A DNA stretch of 64,000 nucleotides from Campylorhamphus procurvoides (lineage: Eukaryota; Chordata; Aves; Passeriformes; Dendrocolaptidae). Position numbers and translations under genes: made by a program. The stretch is taken from assembly GCA_013396655.1 (NCBI GenBank), contig WBMV01006287.1, positions 1,068,162 through 1,132,161 on the forward strand, in the 5' to 3' direction. This document shows, piece after piece, positions 22,703-35,464 of the stretch (position 1 is its first letter; each line of letters begins with the position of its first letter). The notes below the pieces were generated by a model that did not search any database, was not told where the DNA came from, and saw only the letters and a list, made by a program, of their open reading frames with translations.

Positions 22703-25700
22703 GGTTCTGCTCTGTCTGGAAGGGGACTTTGGGTGTCACATGCAGGCGGGGGCTGGGTGACAAATGACTGGATAAGGCAGGAGAGGAGGACAGAGCATCT
22801 CTTAATACACAAATCCGTCTGCTTCCAGCCTCTGCTCCCCATGGTGCTCGGAGTCTTACTCAGTAGGAGTGTAGCCATAGGTCCATTTTGCCTGCTACAT
22901 GTATGTTTGCACAACACATCCCACAGGCAACAGGTCTTGTGAGATTTCAAGGAGTGTTGTGGAAACTTAGGTTTCTTAGATTTGTGTAATTGGCTTTGAG
23001 TTTAGCAGTGTTAATATCACATTCAGAATTAGACAAGACAGCTTGTACGTTAGGGAAAGAGAAGAAATACTTGTAATTCTCTAATGGTGACATGTCCTAA
23101 TTAAGGCTTGACGTCATTTGGCTTTGGAGATGATAAGATAATGTGTCATTTCCAATTGTGGCAGGATAACTTCATTCTCTGCCTCTCTCATTGCACACTG
23201 TTCAGGCATTTCTTTGGATATTTGTAGAAGAGTACGAGCGTCGGTGCATGGTATGGGTGAGGAGAGACATTGGGCTTGCTCTTGAATGTTCCTGAATCAT
23301 GGGAGTGCCTTGCCCAGTGGTAAAACATAACAGAAGAGAAATGTGAGGTGCTGCCTCTGACAACAGCAAAATACAAATCTGTCCCATGGAGTGCACCTCA
23401 GAAACTTTTCACCAAGCACCACACAGGTTTTGATTAATGTTCAGGTGGTACATATCCTTCGCCTTACACCCAAGACTTCTTTGAAGAGGAGTATGAAGTA
23501 CCACAGCTTGGCTGCAATATGGTAAACACTTTGCAGATGCCAAAGATTAAAATGACTCATGCTGTTGCTTCACAGACCATGGATATTCAAGGAAAAAAAA
23601 TCAGAAAAAAGGGTAGTCAACACAGTTCAAGACAATGAAATCCTTTTACTTCAGCTGCCTTGAAAAACATCTTTCCTGCAAAGAGCAAGTCAAGCACTTT
23701 GCAGACAACGAATATAACAGATGAGTAACAGGAGTCCAAAAGAAATCTTTTTACTTCTAAGGCTATCAAACTTGACTCTGGAAGTTCACAGAGAGTTGAG
23801 AAAATGTATATCTCATGGTACCATTTTTACAGATGCTCATCTGAGATGAGAAAATCACTTTAAAATTATTAAAACAGAAAAAAGCCCCAGAAATTAAGCA
23901 ACAGAAATTCTATTTGCTGTTAAAACTTGGGGTTGAAATTCTACTTTCTAGTTAAAAGTTTTATGTCACAAGATAATTTGAGTTCTTAATAACATTATTT
24001 TAAAAATCAAAAATAATGTTGTTTTCTGCACTCCAGACTATAATTTAATGCTCTATATTCTAGAAAATATTTTCAAATTACATTTTATCTTATGAATAGA
24101 AAGACTGAACCTGCTGAAGAAAATGCAGTAAGTAACAAGTCAAGGGATTCAAAACAGATGTGTTGTCTATTTTGGGGTTATGTCCCAGAATTATGTGACA
24201 AAAATTGACAGTCTTACCTGCCAATGTTGGCATTCTTCCTTGAAGTAGAGAAGGTTTATAGCAATGCTATTTCAAGAAAAGATCTGATAGAGGAATGTGA
24301 TACTAATTTTTCTTTACTATGATGCTTATTTGGGTTAATTCTTCAGGATGTAAGATATGATGGTGGTGGTTAGTAACAGCACAAAAAAACCCCCTCTCAC
24401 TTTTACAGTGCTATCTTGTTCATGTAATTCAGAAGACTTGTCCAGCAGGTATCAATTTTTGCACCCACTTTACAGAGGATTATGGTAAAGAGTTGTAATT
24501 GTTGGGTCAAGTCATCTTGATTCCATGTGTGGAGCAACACAGATTTGAGGACTTACCGTTAGTTCTTAATGGTTGGTTAGAAAGTGTAAATTTACAAAGT
24601 TCTGTGGGGGAAAAAAGAAAACAAAGGAGAAGATGAAAGTGCAGAAGTTGTTAGTGAGCTATGCAAAACATGACATAGGAGAAAAGGTATACATAAATGG
24701 GAATTTACTTAGTTCACTGAAGAGGTGTCTACAAATAAGATGATAATATTCTTTAAATGTGCCCAAAACTTGAGCATGGAGACTGGGGGGAGGGGAAAGA
24801 GAGAGGGATAAGCTACATATTTTGTCTTCTGTAGATCAGAAGGGAATTATGAGTTCTCCTTTTGCTTACAATAAGCAAAACTGATGTTAAACATGAGGGA
24901 AAACTAAGGGACAGGAAGGAGGGTTAACCACTAGAACATGAATTTTATCTTAGGAAGTGCTGAAATACCAACCATGAGTCATTTTTAAGACCAATAGAGA
25001 AAAAATGGTATCAGGAGAGTTACAGATGAGTCACCGCTACCCTTAACAACAGATATAGGTTGGAGGTTATCCTTACAGGATACTAATTTTTAAAACTTAT
25101 TCCTGTGAGCAATCCCTTCTTTAAGTAAGCTCAGATTTGGGTTTGGAATACAACATTTTTTTGACAATTCAAATAATGTACATGTAGTTTTACAGAATCT
25201 GAAGATGTACTGATTCAGCAAATGCAGCTAAAGTCCTGATGACTGTGAAATTCATCCTCTACTCAATATAAAAATGTTGTACACCTGATTATGGTGCAAC
25301 CGAATCCATCCATAAAAATGCAACTTTTATTCATATTCAGTTTTACAGAATATAATACATGGTGGTGATTTGAAAAGATGGATGTGAATACCGTCAACAA
25401 TAAAATGATCCCTTTCTGTAGCTTATGAATTGCTCTGTGGGCTGCCCTGCTAAATTGATAATGAGATGTTGGGACTGTGGTTGACTGTAACACAGCATTA
25501 CTGCAAGCACTACACAGAAGTACTTGTGAGGCTGCTGAAGGAAATGCATGTAACTTAAGATGAAAAGGTGAAAAGAGTATGTGCATTCTGTGGTAACCTG
25601 TTAATTTTGGGAGATACTGCCACTGAGTGAAAGTAATATGGTCCTACCATAGAAACATGGTTGTGGCTTTCTATAACTAAGATCCGTGAAGGGGAAACAT

Positions 25701-26910
25701 TGTGTCCTCTTCACTCTGATCCTTAAACAATTAAACAATCAAAGCCAAGTAAGTGTACAGTAGCCTGATGCTTATGTCTTTCTGAGAAGAGGTGCACCTC
25801 TAACATTAAAAATCCAGCCTGTTACACACGGTTGTGGAACCTGTGCCACAACCAGACCTGTTGCTGCCAGACAGCTCTCCTTCATAACACAAAGAGGATC
25901 CTTTCACTGTCCATGTGACGATGGCTGACAGGTATCTCTGCCTTCCTTCTGACTGTGCAGATGTTGTATTTTATGGCACCAAGTGATTGTTTCAGTACAA
26001 CAGGATCACAGTGCAAAAACTTGAGGAAGTTCATCTCGTCTTGAGCAGATCATCCAGGAACATGCTGCCTTTATAAGAGAGTTCCCCCACTACCCCTTTC
26101 TCACTCCTGTTTCTTGCTGAAGATCCATTATTAGTCCTATAGCAAGGATTATTCATGCCCAAGCAACATAAGTCACCCAGTGTGCACGTCTGACTGTAAA
26201 TTACGATATTATCTATGAACAGGAGAATGAGGACAATAGCAACGATGATAATAAAGCTAAAGACACAACACCAGTAAGCTGAGAGCCTTCACTAGGCCTG
26301 TGGTATTTGTTTCCATCATGAAAGGGTGGCTTATTTCCCCCCAGGTTCAAGGCTGATAAATCACTGGGGATGTCAGGAGTTTCTGTATGACCAGGTAATG
26401 GGGCTGAGAAAGCAGCTTCCCTTCAGATTTGGGATGCAGATCTGGGACAGAAGTTGCTGGGGTGCGGAAGCTGGAAGCATCCTCCCACAGACAGACACCC
26501 AGGTGAGCGCTCCCGCCTCTGCCCTCCGTAAGTCACTATCAGGAGTAAACCACTGTCACTGAGATGAAAGGCACCTTTCCTCTGATCTCTCCACTATGAA
26601 ATGACGTTGGTGCCACACTGTATTATATGCCAATATCTATTTTATACTTCAGAACTGAAAAAAATATAAGTACATTATTGTTCCCCGCATTCCTGGTGTT
26701 GGGAGTAGCCTAGCAACTCCTGATGCTGTGCTGGATTCGGCAGCACATGGTGCTGTTGCACGTTCATCCTAACAACCCAGCAATGCAGCATTCCACTTAC
26801 AGATGGTTTAGATACACTGATGGTTCTTATCTCCTTTTAATTTCAGCAATGATAAAATTCCCTGCCTCCCCACACCCTTGCCCTATCCCCGTCCTCAACA
26901 TATCAGTGGG
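22703..26910. other. AT-rich unique sequence, no gene seen
   Basis: No supported gene or named repeat. The minus-strand frame at 26031-26288 has a hydrophobic membrane-like segment and is discussed as a finding, but no homology is recognised. A GC-richer patch at about 26400-26530 is unremarkable. Confidence 0.5.
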
Positions 26911-27062
26911 GAAAAATAAAAAAAGAAAAAGAAAAAGAAAAAGAAAAAGAAAAAGAAAAAGAAAAAGAAAAAGAAAAAGAAAAAGAAAAAGAAAAAGAAA
27001 AAGAAAAAGAAAAAGAAAAAGAAAAAGAAAAAGAAAAAAAAGAAAAGGAAGAAGAAAAAAGA
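26911..27062. repeat. (AAAAAG)n purine microsatellite
   Basis: About 19 nearly perfect AAAAAG hexamers flanked by imperfect A/G-rich ends, giving roughly 150 bp of pure purine on the plus strand. The Lys-Arg repeat frame across it, and the Leu/Phe repeat frame on the other strand, are translations of the microsatellite and not proteins. Array length is likely polymorphic. Confidence 0.97.
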
Positions 27063-27281
27063 ATAGGTGATCACAAATGATTTTATTTTCTTTCTTTTGG
27101 ACAGCCTTAATTGTCCAATGGCTTTCAGTGTACACTGGAGATGAATAGTGAAGTTATTTGCATGGAATTTGCAACCTGCAGCACCCTGTGAACAGGTAAC
27201 AACTGGAAATGTGGGGTTGCATTCAAAAACACTTTTTCACACTCTGCAAAATTTCACACATCCTTTCTTTCTTAACTTCAC

Positions 27282-27352
27282 AGAAGCATAGAATGGTTTG
27301 GGTTGGAAGGGACCTTAAAGGTAATTTAGTCCAGATTCCCTGCCATGGACAG
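27282..27352 (-). mobile_element. CR1 LINE 3' end, minus strand
   Basis: About 70 bp reading 'agcatagaatggtttgggtt' and 'ggaagggaccttaaaggtaa' on the plus strand, then 'tagtccagattccctgccat'. This is a very close match to the reverse-complemented CR1 terminus. It is strongly 5'-truncated. Confidence 0.93.
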
Positions 27353-30300
27353 AATTCAATGGAACTGAGTATTTTTTTAGCTGAATTTGGCCTAATTTCA
27401 TTAATTATAAATATTTTCCCCAAGTTTGTTTGATATTGTTTGCTTTTGCCCCTCTCCACACCCACACTTTTTTCCTTTTTCTTTTCTAACCTCCCACCCC
27501 CCACCCCCAGGGAAATGAGTGAAAAACAAACTACTGAAAATAAATCTGAAGTAACAAGATCACCACACTCAGGTCATTGTTTGGTGAAACATCAGAAGTT
27601 TCAGTTAATTCATCCAGCGCTTTTGGAGCTGGACACAGTGCTGTGAATATCTATGCTACATTTATTGGTACTGAAAAAGAAAGTAGAAGTGGTTTGGGAA
27701 GAGAGTATTTAATTGCTGATATGTCTTTCTTCATGTCAGTATTCTACAAGGAAAGAAAAAGTTTTCTTTTATAATGCCATTTGTTGTCAGTGTCATTTCC
27801 ATAAATCTCTCTTTTCAGGTCCACAACATTATTATGATATTACATTCACTGAACTCAGCCATACAAAATTAATCTAAGTTAACCAGCATTAAGATAAAAC
27901 ACAGACACAGATTCCTTATTTACTTTGTTCTAACTGAATGAAAAGTTCCTTAAATTGTGAATAAGCAAATTACATTTGCATCCTTTTTACTCAGGCAAAA
28001 TTTGGTAAGATTTCATTTAAAAGAATCAGTATAAATAGCTTTTTTCCCCGATCTCATGCTCTCTATTCAGAATTGCAAGTTTGACACGTTTTTATTTTCT
28101 AAAAGCCTGTGTACATTTGGATAATAAAAGTTCTGTAAATAACCATCTTGCAGCTTGATTTATCAATGACTGTAATTTGTGCTGAATGACAAATGACCTA
28201 TTTCAATAAGTCTGTTGCCGCTGACTGACTGACAAGCTGGTAAATATTATTGCTAATGTAGCATGTCATGGTGATACTGGGAGGGCAACAGTGCTGGAAA
28301 ACATGAACACAATATACAGTCTGTCTGATACATGGTCATGGGGTAATCTTAGTCCTGAAATCAACCATATTTGAAAAAAAAAAAAGAAATTAAGGAAAAA
28401 ACTAGAAGAAGGACACATATGGTACTGTATGTTCCCAAGTATTTTTGGAGATGGGGGTTCCCATGGCAATCTTTTCAGACAAGTTTGAAGGCTACAGTAG
28501 CTCATGATAAGCTTCTGTACCACAGAAGTACAAATGGCAGTAAAGCCATGACCATCTATAGGAAAGGAGTACAAAAAATAAAAATCTACTGGCCAGGCAG
28601 TCGTTCCAGACAGGTATGTGGGTGAGTGGTGACCCAAAGAGAGAAGGCTACAGTGAAGTGAGTTTGCACCAGGCCAGTTGACGGTGCCTGAGTGTTACAG
28701 GCTGTTATGCCAAAATGCAGGATATACTCTGACTGCTGCACTGGATGGGGCAGTGAGGCAACACTTCACTGAACAGATCTTCTTCTCCCAATGAGCATCC
28801 AGGGATATGGTTTCAATAACTTCCAATGCTTGCACAAAATATTCAATTTCTTTCCTCTCATTATCACTGAATATCTATTTGCCTGTAGTTTGTAAAAAGC
28901 TTTACAAGTAACTCCCCAGCATTTTATTTCTCATTTAAATACTACCTCAGAAAGAGTGGAAACCATTCATTGCAAAGGCAAATTTCAAGGCAAGGCCTGA
29001 GGGGCTTTTTCGCTTTCTTATTTTTTTCCCCCCACTCAGCAAAATAGAATAAAGACAATTTTAGCGAGACAGGTGGTTAGGATCTATTTTCAAAACTTGT
29101 GCTACAAAAAGGCCTGGAATGCCTGACAGGTGGCTATATATTTTTTCAACCTATTAATTTGTTTGAGATGAGGATGGCTACTGGCCCTGTGCTTCTGTGT
29201 CTTCAAATCTGGAGAGCAAGTTCTCTGATGCTGGGTAATGAGCCATCACAGGGTTCACAATGTGCTACACAATGATTTTTACAGCAAAATGCAAGGAGAG
29301 ATAATAAGAATTTTCTCCTCTGAAAGAAGTGATTTTCCTCCTGCCAAATTCAGATACTACTCATAGTGAACTCCTTATTCGTAACTGCCCAGTCTCAGTT
29401 ACTGTGGATCTTTGTACCTTGGCATGAAAGCTCTACCTTTAAGAAAGCCACATCCAGACCACTCAGCAGCAGGAGTGATGATGACTACATTACCCTTTGT
29501 CATATTCTCATTCCCAGGCCAAACTCAAGATTTCTCCCTTGGTCCCTTCAGGGAGGGCTGGAGCAACACCCGCTGCCCAGCCAGCCCTTTCTGCCCCCCA
29601 CGCTGTCACAGTTTTGCTCTACTGGGACAGTGCAGGCACAAGTCTCATCCTCAGGCAAAGAGAGATAGCCATCATCTCTAGCTGTATGTTTTACAATTTT
29701 TAAAATGCATATCCAACTGTCAGTATAAAAATGTTGTGGGAAGTGGGAGGCACAGACTCACTTCAACTGAAAAGAAAAAATATATTTGGATTTTTAACCA
29801 ATTCAAAAATTTTCCCCTGCACTAAGGGGTATGCTACATATGAAACAATGTAAGATGCAGTTCTTTTGTAATTAGTCTGGTTTAAACTATTCTGCTCTTC
29901 AGGAAGAGAAGTCTTGGTATTGCCCAAGCAATTCAGTATTCCTATAGAACTTCATGAATATCTTTTAGCATGTTTTGGATCACAAGTGACCTTAAAGATC
30001 ACAACAGTTTCTCTGTGCTTGAAACTAAGGCAAATTTTAAAGACAAATACCCTTGTGTTTACTGTAAAGTAGTTATCTATGAAGTTTTCAGGTGGATGTG
30101 CTAGATCAGCATCTGACGTCTGCGTCTTGTACATCAAAATAATGGGTCTGTTTTTTGGTAACTCACAGCTGTAGTTTTCTTACATTTCACACCATTTTAC
30201 TATGTGAAGCAGAATTGACTGACTGCCAGACTTTACAACAAGGTTGCACCAGAATATTGATATTTCTATGTAGCTCATGTTGGTGTACAGATCTGAGAGA

Positions 30301-32712
30301 ACATTGAAAAGAAAGCATAATATTTTAAAATTGTGGTTTAACTAAAATGGAGTAGTTCTCCTCCTAAAGGAACAGAAGCAGAAAAACAAACAAAAAAAAA
30401 GAGATATAGCTGTTCATAGCTGATCATATCAAATCCAAAATGACTAATGCTGTCACTCTGAAACATAAAAACCCCTCTCATAGTTTTTGTGTATTTTTAG
30501 GACATCTAATGGGAAAATCTTTTGTGATAAAAATCTCAAAATTATATCCCTAATAAGGATTTATACAATAAGTGTTACAATAACAACAACATGTGATGCA
30601 TATTTATTCTGTGCAAATTTCTCTAAGAAACAGAAAGTATTTCCCTGCCTACCATCATTTATCTTCTTAGTTATTTCTACATAACATGTAAGAAAGATGA
30701 GTATAAACCCCCTTTTGAGATTTCTGGATTATTTCGTACCATTTAAAATTCAATCCATTTACATTTTCTTTTCTTGTCTCTTTAGATCATCTCCTGTTCA
30801 GCCATGCTGCCTACCAGCAGTTGTCACCTGTTCCCTAAATTAGAGAGAAGCATGGCAACAAGTGTGAGTAAGTTTTGTGGATATAACACAATACAGCATC
30901 ACAACACACATGACTCTGTCTTGGTGTAGACTCTAGATCATGTCCATTTCATATGCAGCTAACCTCTGTGCAATCCAACAGGGCCATATGGGACACCTGT
31001 AGGAACACTTAAACGGGATACACAGATTCAGATGTCATTGTAAGGATTCAGGATGTGAGCCTGTAAATGCTGAGGTGTGACAGATTCTGTATAAAAATAT
31101 GCATATTTATTTGGGCTTTTTATGTCAAGGTTTTGAGGAAGTAATCCAAAACAACATTATTCCCTTCCTTCAGTTTTCTTTCTTTCATACTCACCTATCT
31201 GTACCTGTATCTTCAATTCCCAGAAGTATATGGAATTTTAAGAATTTAGGCTGGGTTTTTTTCTGCTGCAACTATATCTTCTGTTCTTTCACATTTTTTT
31301 TTTCTGAGTGCACTTCTGCTTTTTTTTCTGCTTTGAATGGTTTCTCATGGTCTGGCATTTCCATATGTGCATCTATATTTACTCCTGAATCACCCTGTTC
31401 CTCTCAGGATCTGAGTTTTTCACTCTCTGTGGTTTCCAGTCTCTCAGACAAACTGTTGTGCAACCTTCTCCCCCTGTCTGTCTCCTTTTTTGATTCTGCT
31501 TTTTAAAGCATCTCCTCTTTCTTGTTATCTTCACCCCCTTTACATTACTCTCATCTGTTTTAGATGGCTCTTTAGTTCCTTTCCTTTCTCTTCCTTACAG
31601 TCTTTAACTTTCTGCTTTCTAAATTTTTCACGTTCCTTTCATTCTTATCACACATTTCCCACTCTAAGACAGAGCTGTAGATGAGAAGTGAAGGTAACTG
31701 AGAACATCTGCAAATATTTTATTCAGCTTTCTGAAAGAGACATTCGCTTAGGGGAATCTGTATTTCTGATGTACCCTTCACACTAATACTAATACCAACT
31801 GCATGTGTTATGCACAAAATCTTCATTCTTTACCCCAATCTGTCGGTTTACTAAAGATTTGTTTGGTTAGTAGCTGTAGTTAAATAAATGGTAGTTGTCT
31901 GAATACCATCTTTCTCTCTCTATCTACATTGCTTACTTCATCTGTGCAGTCTTTTATGTACTGACAATTCACTTTTCACATGCGTGTTTTGCCCTACAAA
32001 CAGATCATATGAACAAGATGAGCAGGACTGGGAAAATTTGTGCAGTACATTGTAGTACCTTTTATCTTTCCACAGGTAGCCCCTTTAGGCTGTGAATAAG
32101 GTCATGATGTATGAAATGTTTCCAAACAACTCAGTCACATCAGACTGAGTGCAAAGCTGAAGTGCCCACCTCTGGGCTGGGGGCAGCGTGGAGCCGGGCA
32201 TGACCTGTGAGCCATGCATGCTACATCACCACCAAACTCTTTTTACTCAGAACTCTAAGAACTCTCATGCCCCTTGAAACATATTCTGTGAAGGCTTAAG
32301 AAAATAAACCCCTTATCTTGCATCTCCCAGGCATACACATTGACTTCAGTGAAACTAAGCCTTCTACCTTTGCGCGGGGGTTAATATGTGCCTTTTCAAG
32401 AACAACAGGATTTAAAAAGAAGTTAGGGAAAAAGGAGGCAGAAAGATGCATTTTCTCCATAGTGTGGTAACTTCCTTGTACATTTCCTAGAAGTAGATGC
32501 TGGCCATTTATGACAGAAATCATCTTCAACCTGTCTGCAAATCATAATGATTTAAGTACTATAGGTTGGTGATAGAGTTATTACAAACTGAAGTAAGTAT
32601 ACAAAGACCCATGAAAAACAAAACAAAAAACCTACTTCCATAAGGCAGTACCTCTAGTTTCTTTCTCTGTAGGACAGATAATATGTGTTTTAAGAAAATA
32701 TATTTTATTTAA
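27353..32712. other. AT-rich unique sequence, no gene seen
   Basis: About 5.4 kb without a supported gene. It includes a C-rich run at 27491-27509, a pyrimidine-rich plus strand at about 31150-31680, and a possible small exon at 30786-30863 described as a finding. Open frames at 28266-28637 and 31099-31506 have no family resemblance. Confidence 0.55.
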
Positions 32713-32716
32713 CAGC

Positions 32717-33139
32717 TGTGAGTGGAACGGGCTCCTCTATTTCCCCAGGCCTCTTGGGGTCTGGAGCAGATTGCAAAATCAGGAGTAAAGTGATCCAGCA
32801 TGTCAAGGTAGCCAGGTCGTAGAAAAGCCTTTAATTACCTGTCCCAAAGGTATTTAAGCCCTTTCGGGTGGGGTTTGGGAAGTAGGATGTGACTGGTAAG
32901 GGTTCAGGGGGAATGGTGTGTTTTGGGGGGCACAGGGGCAAATAAGGGAGCAGGAGGACCAAAACCCAGTGGGAACACAGGAATAGGGATTGATAGGTGA
33001 TTCATCCAATAAGGTGATATATCAGGAGGGAGGTAGGGCTGGATATCTGAGAAGAAGGGAACGTTCTGTTTTCCTCAGAAAGTCACATGTGTGCAGGGGG
33101 TTCTAGGAGTTACAATCTCAACAGGGGAAAACCCGTACA
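32717..33139 (-). mobile_element. solo retroviral-type LTR, minus orientation
   Basis: About 420 bp that read on the minus strand as a complete LTR: a TGTACGGG start, a TTAAATA box (plus-strand 32851-32857), and about 20 bases later an ATTAAA polyadenylation signal (plus 32830-32835), then a GC-balanced end finishing in CACTCACA. A TATA-type box closely followed by the poly(A) signal resembles the layout of avian retroviral LTRs. No gag, pol or env sequence lies beside it, so it is a solo LTR, presumably left by LTR-LTR recombination. A TTAA occurs next to each side if the left limit is taken at 32713, but the target duplication is not certain. The family name is not assigned. Confidence 0.75.
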
Positions 33140-33590
33140 TTAAAGGTGCAGGTAATGCTGAATTATAAAGTCTCTGGTCCTCTGGAAGTTGTCACAGTGG
33201 TGGTCTTGTTTCTAGGGGTTTCTTTTTCCATGATGTATAGTCTGGATGATCCTGTCTCTGTTTCCCATGTGCTGTGGCAGAAGTCTTTCCCAACAGTATT
33301 GGCTGTCTATCTGTGCATCTCAAGACAAATGTGTAGACTGAACAATCAGCTATGTGATCCTGTGTTTTCTTTCCTCCTACACAAAAGCATCAGTGATGAT
33401 GAGGTGTAAACTCAAACCATCACTCTTCCAGCATTCCCCTAATTGTGCAACAGCTTTGGCATTTAAACACTAAGTACAAGAACTTCTAGGAGAAAAGTGG
33501 GCAACTACACAGCACTATATAACAAACCTCATTAAAAGGCAAGAAGCATCTTGAGGTTCCTAATTCTATTACAGTGTGGACAATGAATGC
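33140..33590. other. unique sequence, no gene seen
   Basis: Unique DNA between the solo LTR and the 30-bp tandem duplication. An 87-codon frame at 33146-33409 has no recognisable domain. Confidence 0.5.
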
Positions 33591-33650
33591 ATTTGTGTTA
33601 GCTTTCCACTTTGAGGTTAAATTTGTGTTAGCTTTCCACTTTGAGGTTAA
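33591..33650. repeat. perfect 30-bp tandem duplication
   Basis: The 30-mer at 33591-33620 is repeated without a mismatch at 33621-33650. It begins ATTTGTGTTAGC and ends GAGGTTAA. It is not low complexity. A recent slippage or repair duplication is the simplest explanation. Confidence 0.97.
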
Positions 33651-35429
33651 ATTAATCAATGAATGGAAAGCTGGGTGGCAGCAAAAAGAGGTACTGCAGA
33701 TGATAAAACAGGCCGACAAATGCCAGTACAATTTCTCTTAGGAAAACACAAACCCCAACCTTTTCTCCACCTTCTGTGAGTTTCCACTAGTTCAGAGTCT
33801 ACATACAAGTTTGAAGGTTTCTGCCTTTGTCTAACCTTTTCATTTGATAGCTTGTTGAGGAATCTCTTGTGGTACTTTACTTCTGTGCCTGACTCTTGCA
33901 AAATATGCCTTATGTGGTGAGTAACTGAATAAGCCCACATGCATTTGTTCTGCCTTCTTCCGTATTAATGGACCTCACTGCCCCCAGGAGCTGCTATTCA
34001 CTAGGATTACCAGATTGAATAACATACTGGTTTTTCTCCACCAGCACCACCATGAGATTTTCCCTGCTGATTTGATTAACCTATCATACTGCTATTAAAC
34101 AAAAACAAAAAACCCTTTAGATAACAATGTGACCTGAGTTTCAGGCCTTTAGCCATTGAGCCATCCATCTGTTGTTTGTGAGAACCACTTTCCCTGAAGG
34201 GAGATGGTGTGTTCATGCTGAATCTACCACCTGCCACTTTACTCACTAAAAAACCCTTTTCACTCCCTGCTATGAACCAATACTATTGGGACACAGAAGC
34301 TTTATAGAAAAAAAATAAGGATTATGTGATTAACTGGTTTGGATATCTAAGGACTAATCCTTATAGGTAGCAGGTGGGATATCAGGATGCATGAAGCAGA
34401 GAAGGAGGAATATGAGATATTTTTTGTTTCTGATGGACACCAACAGTAAAAGACATAGTCATCCTACAATTTTGAGCATGACTATTCCTCCCAGGCTTGC
34501 TGATTCTGTCACTGCTGTGACAAGTGTCAATTTCTATACTGCTTCACTCATGAAAATGTAACTGAACAGCATGTCAAAGTCTTTTAGTAAATCCTTCATA
34601 TACAACATGCTGGTTTGACAGAGACATCATAGAGGGTTAGCAGCTACCTAAAATGAGGCAGTTCTTGAGAGGAGAATTAAGGTTGCTAGAATTTCACAAG
34701 ATTTCTATTGGCCATGAACTCTACAAGGCTGAGTGCTCTGTAGGTCTTTGCAGGAGCTGAATTCATAGCGAGGAATAGCTTTAAATTAGGACCTTTGTCC
34801 CTGAAAAAACCCTGAATTTTCAGTTTGTGAAGACCTGACAGATATTTGCACTTCTTCACTGGGGAGATGTCAAACCTGGCCCTATCTCAACTTTTTCATC
34901 TCATTTCCTTAAAACCTTAATTATTTAGGTAGCTAAACATGAAAACTGAAAGATATTGGATATTACTAAAATTGTTATATTTACTAAAATGGTATAATTC
35001 ATTGAGTCATGTCTCAGATAACATTCTAGATGCAGTCCATTCAGAATCACTGTAAAAATTTGTATTTTGGAAATATCTCAGTAAAAGAAATTGAATTAAA
35101 TATTGTCTAAGAGTTTACCACTAAGATATCTGTTGAAGAGCCTGCATTGATATGAACCAGGATACAGAGAGGGCCTAATTTCATGGCCTCACAGCTTATT
35201 CATCAGTCCACTCTTAACTTTCTCTTCAAAATTACAAAAAAGTAAGACGTTTACCCAGTAGCATATTTTCCCTCATCTTCTGGTGCCAGTAATATACAAA
35301 AATATATTGAATTAGTCTGATTTCTAGAGTAATGGTTTTTATGTTAAAAACCTATTTTATTAATTTACTTTATGGTCTATATTAATAATAATGAGTTATA
35401 GCCTCCTAAATCTACATCCGAGTGGAAAA
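33651..35429. other. AT-rich unique sequence, no gene seen
   Basis: No gene, named transposon or simple repeat array of note. Confidence 0.55.
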
Positions 35430-35464
35430 CAACTCTAGATGCGCTGAGTCACTCTCTAGAGTTG
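35430..35464. promoter_or_regulatory. inverted repeat enclosing an AP-1 site
   Basis: Perfect 10-bp arms CAACTCTAGA (35430-35439) and TCTAGAGTTG (35455-35464) enclose a 15-base loop containing TGAGTCA (35445-35451), the AP-1 consensus, preceded by GCGC. The surrounding 35400-35560 is less AT-rich than its neighbours and looks like possible conserved non-coding DNA. A role as a regulatory element is inference. Confidence 0.4.

Noticed and set aside
26728..26748. U6 snRNA-like start (GTGCTggaTTCGGCAGCACAT)
   Set aside because: Only the 5' stem-loop resembles U6. The downstream sequence shows none of the rest of the RNA, so it is a small chance hairpin.
26723..27070. Lys-Arg repeat protein
   Set aside because: It is the translation of the (AAAAAG)n microsatellite.
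29968..30005. CR1-like 'gtgaccttaaagatcac'
   Set aside because: The match is limited to one block without a tail or neighbouring blocks, so it may be chance or too decayed to call.
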